A DNA stretch of 64,000 bases. It comes from Triplophysa rosa. Lineage: Eukaryota > Chordata > Actinopteri > Cypriniformes > Nemacheilidae. Position 1 is the stretch's first letter. Each line of letters opens with the position of its first letter. The stretch lies in NCBI RefSeq assembly GCF_024868665.1, contig NC_079892.1:1754785-1818784 (forward strand). Reading direction: 5' to 3'. Positions 11,018 through 22,592 of this stretch are shown piece by piece. The notes below the pieces were generated by a model. The model searched no databases and was not told the origin of the DNA. It worked only from the letters and a program-made list of their open reading frames with translations. The translations under genes were made by a program, and so were the position numbers.

Positions 11018-14000
11018 CTGGAAAAAGAACCAAACGTTAAAGTGAAATTAAAAATGACAATTCTAATTTTTTCATGAAATATTGCAGCGTTTATTGTAAA
11101 TAGTTGATCAATGTGAGTCATTCTCTTTTTAAAATTCGTGTGCCCTCACAATCTTCAGTAAAATTTTGAAAATAAACGTCCGCCCTGAAATGACTCTCCA
11201 TCTTAAATGACGTAATTTAGGCAGCTTGGGCGGAGCGTCCGTTAACTCCTCCCCTTCAACTGTCAGTCTGGTGCCAGTTCCATTTCAAAATCAATGCAAC
11301 AGCTGTTTTAACACATCCAATCAATTCGCAGTTTAACACGTAAGCCACGCCCACTAAGTGTCTCCTTTGAAATTCCTTTTCACGCGGAAATGTGTCAGAA
11401 TACGGAAGTAAAAACGATCGCAACTTACGGTTCGCGGGGACTTTAATGTGAACCGGAAGTTGCGATCGTTTTTATTTACGTATTTTAATGCATTTCCGAG
11501 TGAAATGGAATTCTTTTGAGAAAAAGAGTGGGCGTGGCTTTCGTCTTTCTCTGCGATTTGATTGGATGTGTAAAAACAGCCGTTGCATTTTGAAATGGAA
11601 CTGGCAGCAGACTGACAGTTGAAGGGGAGGAGTTAACGGATGCTCCGCCCAAGCCGTCAAACATTGGTCATTCAAGATGGATAGTCACTACAGGAAGGAA
11701 GTGCATTTTCACATTTTAACTGAAGATTATGAGGGCACACGAATTTTAAGAAGAGAATGACCCACATTGGTAAACTATTTACAATAAACGCTGCAATATT
11801 TCATGAAAAAATAGGCATTGTCATTTTTTATTTCACTGGGACTTTAACGTAACGTTACACAAAAATAGTCAAAACATGAAAGTGAACGCAAATGTTTTAA
11901 TGCTTTATTTCACATCTCGCCATTTGCAATACAACGCAAATACATGATTTTGTAGCTAAGGGCTTTTAAAATATTAAATAAAGAAAAATAAACAATACAA
12001 ATAAAAGTTAGATTCAAATTTTTTCATATTTTTAAAAAATATAAAATATGCGCGAAGTAACCGAAATATGGCAACGTGCATATCACAATTGTTTGCAATA
12101 AGTGATTTTAAAATGATTTTAATACTTTGAAAAGATTGTTTTTGGAGTGATCGGGCATTAAGTGTGTGTGTGTGTGTGTGTGTGTGTGTACCTGTCTCTC
12201 ATGGACATTGAAGGTTGTGTGTTGAGGAATGAGAGCTGTTGTTCCAGACTGCACACGCGGAACGCCAGATAACATGAAGAAATGATCAGCAGAATGATGC
12301 TGTCGAACACAAACACACAGAACTGTTCTTAATCATGTTTTTCCACATTATAATAAAGACTATTATTATTTAAAAGAAACTCAGACTAACAGCCCGATTC
12401 AAATGAGGTCTGTGACCAGCAGAGGGCGACATTGAACAGCTTTTAAAAACATGTTTTGGGTCTTTAGAAAAAGAGAATGCATGTATGTACTGAGCTTTGG
12501 ACTGACAGCAGTATGAAGAACTTCAGGAGATGATATTCCATCTGACCGAGTTCCTGCACCGGTTCAGACAGTAGAATCTTCTCAGCCTCCAGACGTCTCT
12601 CTACAGAACACAAAACATCACATCACAGTGGACGTCATGCACTCGGTCCGTTTAAAATCCAGCGTCACACAACATTGAAAGAACGTCTCACACCGGTGGT
12701 TACAGTAACAGGACGTCTGTGGTTAAGAGGTGACTGACAGTCAAATGTCTGCAGATCATCTGCTCACACACAAACACTGTGTGAACGTTTTCATATCTTC
12801 TCATGTATCCAAAAAAATCTTTGTGTCAACACAACATCATTACAGCTGAAAGAGTTCAGTGGAAGATGAGTCAGAATACTGTGCAAATACCTCAAGAGAC
12901 GAACAGTAAACGCAACTGATATTAATATGCAGAGTGACAAATAAACTCAACAAACACAATATTTGCCGTCGATTATTTGCATAGTCAATAAACGATGGAG
13001 GTAAAGTTTACAGTGAGGGAAGGTCGCTAGTGTGTGTGTGTGTGTTACCCTCGAGCGGGGTCTCTGCAGTGTAAGTGTGTGTTTGTATATGTGTTTGTGT
13101 GTATATACAAGTACAAATAGGCCTTTTGTGCACATAGAAAAAGTCTTAGATCTTTGAGTTCAGCTCATGAAAAATGGGGGCAAAAACAAAAGTGTTGCGT
13201 TTATAATTTTGGTCAGTGTATGTGTGTGTGTGTGTTCATGTTTGTATATCCCGGTGGGGACCTAAACCTGAATACACACCAACACATGGGGACTCGTGTC
13301 ACCGTGGGGACCAAAATTGAGGTCCTCATGGGCACAAAAGCTTATAAATCGTACAGAACAGTATTTGTTTTAAATCTAAAAATGCAAAGTGTTCTATGAT
13401 CTTTAGGTTTAGGGGATAAAATATACAGCTTGTGTGGACTGTCCCCACAGAGATAATAAAGCAGGTGTGTGTGTGTGTGTGTGTGTTACCCTCGAGTGGG
13501 GTCTCTGCCGTGTACGTGGCGTCTCCTGCACTCAGACTGCTGGTGGAGTTTCCCAGCAGGTCCGGTAGAGAGGACGACACTGACGGGGCTGACGGCTTCC
13601 TGCGCCATTTCAACACTGGTGTGAAGTCAGTGGTAACCGGAAACTCATCCTGACAACCAGTAAGAAACATTTCAGACGGTCTCCAACATCAAACAAACAT
13701 GTCAGAGCTCTGAGCTGCACGATGACTGCACTGTGGTGTCATGAATGTCCAGCATTAATAAAACCACACCGTGTAAGTCACGTCTGCCAAACGAAGGAGT
13801 GTGTGTGTTATAATTCGTACCGTTGACAGAGAGCCGGGCTCCTCCAGAAACTCCTTCAAACTCAAGCTCTTTTTCCCATTCACCTGAAAACCATCATCAA
13901 ATCATGTTTCTGTGGTTGTGTGTCGCAGTAAAATACACACTGAACATGCATGTATGTGTACTAAACAAGAAAGCAATAAAACGGCTATAAATGATGAGCT

Positions 14001-17000
14001 GTAATGTGCGTGTGTCACCTGTAAGTGTGTGCAGATTCGTCTGAGCACATCATACACACTGTCCCGGGACAGCAGAGACACAAACACATACTATACAAAA
14101 GAAATCAAACACAAATAGAGTTGAATAAACAAGCACTGATGACTTCAGCAAACGTATCAATTGAATCTCCTGTCTAAAAGAAGCAATCAAGATCATTTTG
14201 AGTTGTTTTGTCAAACTTTGTGACCCAGAACATCCTGAGATCTGGTTTGGCCTCATGATGAGGGTTTGGACTGGCACTGAACCAGACGACTTCATAGCCG
14301 TCCTGTCAAGCGTTCAGTGAATAAGCGTGTGCATGTGTGCAGATGTCAGGGTTCCTACACACTTTCCATTTTTGATCAATTCCATACTTTTCCAGATCTG
14401 GTCTAGCGCCGCTCTTTTGGCAGCGCTCGAAACATGCTCCAAACTTCATAAAAATACATTTGTTATCAGAAAGTCTTCATTTAATATTTTAGAAAACCGA
14501 ATAGGGCAATAGTCTGGAAACTCGTCATTTTCTTTTTTCCATACTAATCCAGACCTGGAAAACAATCAAATCCATACTGTTCCAAAACGCGTAGGAACCC
14601 TGAGATGTGCGCGTGTGTGTTTCTGCACCTTCTGACTGGTGTCTGTGGTGATGGCGAGGCCGTTGGGAACCAGTCCGGCTGTCTTGTGTTTTTTGACCAG
14701 GCTCACAGAGACCACCGGTATGGCCACCTGAACCATCAGAAAAGATTCAAAGACATCACAACCCAATTCCATTTCAATATCAGATCCATAACCTTCAGAT
14801 GCACGTCATATAAAATGAAGCGCATTCACTCCAGGGCTTTAATCTTTGTACTTTCAGTTCTATCGGTGTTAAACAAGACAAAACAAACAGAATGCACTCA
14901 TCCAAACCAGCCAAAAGAGAAAGAGATGGAACACAGTGTCTGGAACAGATGAAATGTCAACAGATTTTAGAGAGCGCGTCGGGTCTGCGTGAGGTCATGA
15001 ACTCAATATCTCGCTACTGTGGAGCAATTGTGACTTCAGGCCAAACCGTTACTACAGTACATTACAGTACAAACACTCTGTACCACATCAGGTCATCAAT
15101 CAAACATCCAATACCACCATCAAGCATACTAGTATAATTCAGGATTTACTATAGTAAAACATACATAGTGTTTTTGAACCTTACTATAGTAAATATTAAA
15201 GTACTGTACGAACTATATGAAAGTAATATATGAATTTGATCTATCCATGAATTTTAATGCCGTTTACTACAGTAAACACTAGAGTACAGTATAGTATTGT
15301 GTATTTCAATCTTACTCTAGTAAATAATAAAGTATACTTACAGTGTTCACTACAGTAAACGGTGTTAAAATTCATAGATAGTCTAGACTCTAGAGTATAT
15401 TAACCTTACTATAGTAAGTAAATATTAAAGTATACTACAGTATTTACTATAGTAAACAGTAGTAAATTCAAAGATCGTACAGTGTTTTTGAACCTTATTC
15501 AAGTAAATACTAAAGTATACTACAGTATTTATTATAGTAAACGGTAGTAAATTCATACATCGTACAGTGTTTATGAACCTTTTTATAGTAAATATTAAAG
15601 TATACTACAGTATTTATTATAGTAAACAGTAGTAAATTCATACATCGTATAGTGTTTATGAACTTTTTTATAGTAAATATTAAAGTATTAATTACTATAA
15701 TACTATAATTACTATAATAACTATAGTAAACGGTAGAAAAATTCATAGATCGTATAGTGTTTTTGAACCTTACTCTAGTAAATATTAAAGCTTACTATAG
15801 TAAACACTATAGTAAGCTTTAATATTTACGGTAGTAAATAGTAAATATTTACGGTAGTAAATTTACGGTAGTAACGGTAGTAAAATTCATAGAAAGTATA
15901 GTTTTTGAATCTTACTTTGGTAAATATTAAAGTATACTACAGTATTTACTACAGTAAATAAAAGTAAAAATTATAGATAGTACAGTGTTTTTGAAGCAGT
16001 ATTTACTACGGTAAACGGCAGTAAAATTCATAGATCATACAGTGTTTAGTTAATATTGAAGTATACTACAGTATTTACTATAGTAAGCAGTAGTAAAAAT
16101 CATAGATCGTACAGTGTTTTTGAACCTTACTATAGTAAATATTAAAGTTAAATAATATATTAATATAAACAGTATAGTAACAAATACTGTGTATACTACA
16201 TTTACTATAGTGAATAACGTTAACTACAGTATGTACTTTTTTCCATGTAGCAATAAACAATTTATATATATATATATATATAATTAATTAATTACAAAAA
16301 TATTATATTGTATTTATTATATATATATATATATATATACTGTATATATATATATATATTAGGGCTGTCAACGTTAACGCGTTAACGCATGCGATTAATT
16401 TTTTCAAATTAACGCGTGAGAAAATATTTATCGCAATTAACGCAGCATCCGTTTGTTTTGACATCCTTTGTCTAGCGTTACATTATGTAATCACGCTCTT
16501 ATTCGTGTACAGGCTTTTAAACCACTTAAGCGCGATTTGAAACAGTTGCTTTGACGTGTTCAATGAAGATAGACAGCTTCTAAACTGTGGGACGCGGCAA
16601 AACGCAACGCGAGGTCCAGTCTGGTGTAAACAGTCACGGGCTGAAGGCTGCGTCGGTGAATCTCTGTCAGACAGCACATCCATGTTAAGTTCTCTTTCGT
16701 GCTTGAATGGATAAAACCACACAAGATTATGTCAGAAAGCCCGTTTTGTCGAGCATTTTCTTAAGCACAGACTTCAAAATGTAAAATAAAATCTTAAATG
16801 AATGCAAAGAGTTGTGAAAATGGGAGTGCGGTGACGGTCAGATCTGCGTACTGAGACAGCTCTTAAAGGGGCCGCGCTCTTAAACGTGCTGCTCTGACTC
16901 CTGTCACTAATGTTAATCAAAGAACAAAATAAAAGAAGAAATCAATGTGATTTTGTAGCTTTAATGAGAATTCTTCTGCATTTAATTTATAATTTAGCAT

Positions 17001-19002
17001 TAATAAAGACTGTAAAGTGTCCTTCAATTTCTGTATATTTCCTACATGAGCTCTCAATTATACTGTTGAATGGCTATAATTCATGTTAAAATAATCAATT
17101 TAATAGAGACATCAGTTACAATACTAATATCAAAATGTTAGCTTTCATAAAATGATGCTGTTAAAGAAATATGTTGTTTCTACATCAATTTGAAGATTAA
17201 ATGTGAAATTATTAAAATGTAAAAGTGTATTTTAAAATAAAATAGTTGTGTGCGATTAATCGTGATTAATCACAGAAAAAATGTGTGATTAATCCGATTA
17301 ATTTTTTTAATCGATTGACAGCACTAATATATATATATATATATAATTAGTTTATTTTTCACTAAGTAATATGGCACTCACAAATAAAACCTTCAGCCTA
17401 TTAAATATTTTAGATCCAACCATAAAAACATTTATATTTTCTGTCCAAGTTTACATTCATTTTCGAAATGTTCTTCTTTTTCATGACTTTAATATCCTGG
17501 CCTGTAAATCACACTATTAGAACGGTCTCATATTTTCACGTTTTTCATGACTGAGGGATAAAGCTTGACTGTTTTGTTTGTGGTTTGCTTACAGGAAAGT
17601 TGCAAATATATATTATTATAGTACAAAACAACATAAATGTGACACTTAAATATGCTAATATTACGGTTTAAAACCCTTTAGTAACCCAGACACAGAGAAC
17701 AGAGAAAATATCCCATGATGCACGCACAATAAAGAACAGCCACATGTATTCAGCACAAACCTTGATGTCTTTCCCGAACAGGTTGGCATAGAAACACAGC
17801 CAGTTTCTGGAGATGTAAAGTCTTCCCTGGAGCAAGATATCCCGCAGAAGAGCACAGGAATATACTACAGCAAACACACAACAAGACGTCATTTTCACAC
17901 GTAAACACAGCACACGGATGATGATGGTGATGTGATCATCTTTACCCTTCATGAGAATCTCCTCGTTTGGGATGGCTGAGAAGAGTTTGTGGTACTGCGA
18001 GTTGTATTTGCTGACGGTCTGTGAAGAAAACATGCTGTTGACATCTAACAGAAGAAACGGTTTTACAGCATCCTCGTCACACACGCTGTGAATCCTGCAA
18101 TCTGATTGGACAGACTCCGCCCATCCTCAGCCAGCTCATTTACATGAATGACAGAATCTACATGGAAAAGCTTCCATTTCAAGATCAATGTAACTACAAC
18201 CAGAACACGAGTCCCACATCTCTAACACTGAGTGCGTGTGTCCTCTCGCAACCCAAACTGAGAACATCCACTCAGCGTTTGTTAAGAGATGGAAAGTCCC
18301 GCACAACCGCTGGAAAGTACTTCACTGATTTCCACCTGATCAAAAGCAGCGTTGTCTTCAGGGTTGATCTGTGCCGAGCGCCCGAGGGTTCGACAGACCT
18401 CACAGAATCAAACGAAGAGGAGCCAAGAGGTTTGTAATGTTTAACCACAATCTTGCACGACTGATGAAAGATTCACCACACAACGCTAAACTGCACGGAC
18501 GGTTTTATTCATTAAGATGAAACTGTTTACAGTTCATGTTTCCATGATTTGACACACGGATGATTCAGAATTAGTTATATATGTGAGAAGCTAAATAAAC
18601 ACTTACTGAACCCCTGTAGCATTTCTTGACATCTTCATAGGTCAGATCATCTATGAGCTGTAACCTGAGAACACACAAACAAACACAAACATTATTCAGA
18701 AATTGCTTAAAGCAAATTATATACAATTAAATAAACAAATACATAGCAGAGATTCTTTTTTTATTGTAGCTTTATTCATATTTTTATTTGGTTTTTATTT
18801 GAATATACGTATATATATAATATAATATACAGTATATTTCAATATATATATATATAAACTAAACTAATATAATTAAATACTATAACTATAAAAAACTATA
18901 TCAATATTTGTTTTTAATTATATACATTTTAGTTCAATTTTGTATTATATAATTAATATATATATAAACTAAAACTAATTTAATTAAAAACTATAACTAC
19001 AA

Positions 19003-19047
<45 letters not shown>

Positions 19048-21017
19048 TTAAATAAAACAATATTATGATTAATTATTAATTTTAGTTCAAGTTTTTATTT
19101 ATTTTTATATTTTCATTTAGGTTTTAAGTTGAGCTTCTATTGATTGCCTAATAAAAACTTATTTAAAACAATTTCTAAACTTAGTTGAGATTTTGCATGT
19201 AACATTTAGGCCCAATATAAATTTGATTTGATTACAAGGAACAGAAATGATGAATAGTTTGAGTAAATGATAACAGTAGAAATATTCTCTCTCATGCTCT
19301 ATCTGTACATGTGCATTGGGGATAAAATGTGCAGATGCTAATCTCGTCTTCACAGATATTCTTTTCATGCAAAAAAAATACATACACATACACATACACA
19401 CAGCACTAACAGGAACATGTCTGTTTTCAGCACACACTCCTACTGTCTTTTGCACAGGACCCAGTGGATCCAAATATCATGCAAAATGTGTGTTGACAAA
19501 CAGACGTGAACCCCAAAAGCTGAACTCTCATTCCCACCACAGGCAAATATGTGCAAATGACACCAGTGAGCATTAATGAACCAGGACAAAACCCTCAACG
19601 TCGAGTCCACCTCCACACACATCCGGCTCTCAGAGACTTCCCTGGAAACAAACCTGAACCACAACCGACAGAACAGAAAGTGTTCAGTGTGTCGTTATTA
19701 CAGAATCTTACGACAGGTCTCTTAGTCAAAAAGCAAAGTTAAAAGTATGACCTACAACTCAACAGAGAATGATCGAACATCACACATTATCTATGGAGTA
19801 ATCTTGGTGTTTTTGGATTCATTTGACGTAAAACCATAGTATCCACAAATTTACCGTGCTTTTACTACACTAGCCATAGTTTAACCATGATACTTACTAG
19901 TTAATACAAATAGTCTTTTTAGTCAGGGGTTGCTCTTTCATATCTCGGTTATGATTTGTTTAAACATTAATTTCGTCTCAGACGTCTCTTCTTCTATCCT
20001 CAGAAGAAATAAAACTAGACACAAAGAAGTTGCTTTAGATGTACAGTAAGAGCTATAACATCAACAGCTCAGATCATTTGCTCTTGAGAGAATTTTATTA
20101 AAAAATGTACAACATTTCTAATTGCAGGATGTCATATTTCAGTTCCAGGTTTTTCCCCGCTTCATTCCAGAAAGTTCCTCATTCACCCAATTCCCTGAAC
20201 TTCCTGACACAAACAATCCATCATTGTTTATAGCTTCAGCGAGCTCACGGCGTTCGGCTGTTGTTCTCCTCTTGTTTCCTTCCTGGAGCACATCAGCCGT
20301 CTCTGTAACGTACAGTCAAGAGCACATTATAACCTCACCAACGATATCACAATCTCATCTCTTCATGGTGTAATGATGGTTTTGTAAGCAGCTGTGTGTC
20401 ATAGGAAGCAAACGCACGCTGCAAGAGAGATATTACCAACAGCCACTCTTCCTGTTTTTATATCATTTCTTTTCCTTCGTTCTCGTCTCTTCTGCTAAAA
20501 TGTAAAGCCGCTTTGCGACATGCACTACTGTGAAAGGACTATTTAAAATCTGAGTTTAGTCTATAAAAAAAAACATGGTACATTTCTTAAACATCGTGGT
20601 AACTTTACGCTAAAGAATGCATTTAGATGCCAGCTCACGTTACTGAGCTTTTCACACCAACAAAAGCAGCCGGTTACAGCCGGAACTGAAATTATAATCC
20701 CACGCTCTATGCTATTCACCGTCCAAAGCCACACTCCTCCAAACACATGAATGTATTTCGTAAATCCACGTAACGAATTACAAACTAAATCCATGAAATT
20801 CTTCTGGAAGCATGTATTCTGCCTTTAAAAAAAGCTGAGATCCTTGTGTAACCTGTCGTTCCATTCGGTTGCTTCAACACAACTACACACCAGTTACTCC
20901 ATAACTGTAAGACACAATGTTATTCTGCCTGAAGAAACACTTTCTGTTCACAGTAACACTCACATCGTGTTATAAATATTTAGGCTAAGTATGGATACAT
21001 GTGATATACACTTGTAA

Positions 21018-21077
<60 letters not shown>

Positions 21078-22467
21078 ACAGAGCTGTCAAAACAAACCAT
21101 GAATCACATCAAGTCAATATCTGTCGATATCTGGAGACTGGTAGAACTGGTGTGTGTGCGTGCGTATTAGTGTGTGTGTGTGTGTGATATTCGGTCACAG
21201 ATGTACACAGATGAACTCACTCACTCACTCACTCNNNNNNNNNNNNNNNNNNNNNNNNNNNNNNNNNNNNNNNNNNNNNNNNNNNNNNNNNNNNNNNNNN
21301 NNNNNNNNNNNNNNNNNNNNNNNNNNNNNNNNNNAATAACACAGCACTGTTAGATTGTGAAAACTGTGAAAATTGTAAAACCTCTGACCGATTAGTTTCA
21401 TGGTTTTGTTCAAAGCCATTAAAAAAAATAGGCAATATACTCCTGTGCCATGTATACATCTGTGACCGCACACAAGTTATTTCTTTACTGATGTGCCAAC
21501 AACCTACAGTAAGATTAATGAACTATAGCGATTATTAACAAATGTATCTGTTTAAAGGGATAGTTCATTCTTTCATCATTTACCTCATGTCATTCTTAAC
21601 CCGTATGACTTTCTTTCTTCTGCAGAACACAAAAGAAGATATTTTGATGAATGTCGATATGCCAAAAACACTGAACCCCATTGACTTCCATTGTATGAAC
21701 ACAACATCACTATGACATTTCTCAAAATATCTTCACTTGTGTTCCACCGAAGAAAGAGTCATAACCGGTCTTGAATGACATCACTGAATGAAGGCTTTTT
21801 GAGTGAACCATCCTTTTCAAGTCTTTCAACTGTTGCTTTTACAAACTAAACGTCAACCGAGGTTGCAATTTTAATAAACTTGCAAAAACACTGCTCTACC
21901 TTCACTAAAGGTATAAAAATAGCAGTGGGCATGGAAACCTGTGTATCGCTCGGAGACAGAATAAAGTCAAGGTCATACAGATTTAGGAAGTGTGAGGTAA
22001 AGATGACATTCTGCTCATAAGTAGGTCATGATGGCTGTAACTCGACACACAACAGGGTCAACAAGCCACTCACCTGAACCTGACTGACCCGACACACACA
22101 CACAGACACAGATACACACACACATGGTGGAAGGTGGCGGACGCTAGACTGACCTCTTAACGTTCTGACTGCTGTCTGTTGGGTACAGAAAACTGAATTT
22201 GTCAGTGGGATGCCCGCTTGCCATTCTCAGTGAAGGAAAGGCAAATGAAGGAGGTAGAGGAATGGATATGCAATTCTGAAAATGACAAAAGGAGAAAACA
22301 AACAAAAACGAGAGCAGGTCATGATTAAAAGGCAAACCATCAAGCACAGGCAAATTAAAGCAAAGCAACACAAAGCGGGCAAAGCATCAGCCTGAGCGAG
22401 CGAGAGAGAGAAAGGCAGAGCAAGAGAAAGGGAGAGAGAGAAAGGGAGATAGAAATAGAGAAAGGAA

Positions 22468-22503
<36 letters not shown>

Positions 22504-22534
22504 AAGAGAGCGAGAGAGAGAGAGAGAGAGAGAA

Positions 22535-22592
<58 letters not shown>

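Noticed and set aside
13840..14087. Extended frame after gramd2a exon 7
   Set aside because: The reading beyond CAG|GTGACA is intron; the next exon restores the GRAMD2A sequence.
15120..16240. CRISPR-like array
   Set aside because: The 85-bp units are similar along their whole length; no spacers.
21154..21473. Frames running into the N run
   Set aside because: They are open only because N is translated as X across the gap.
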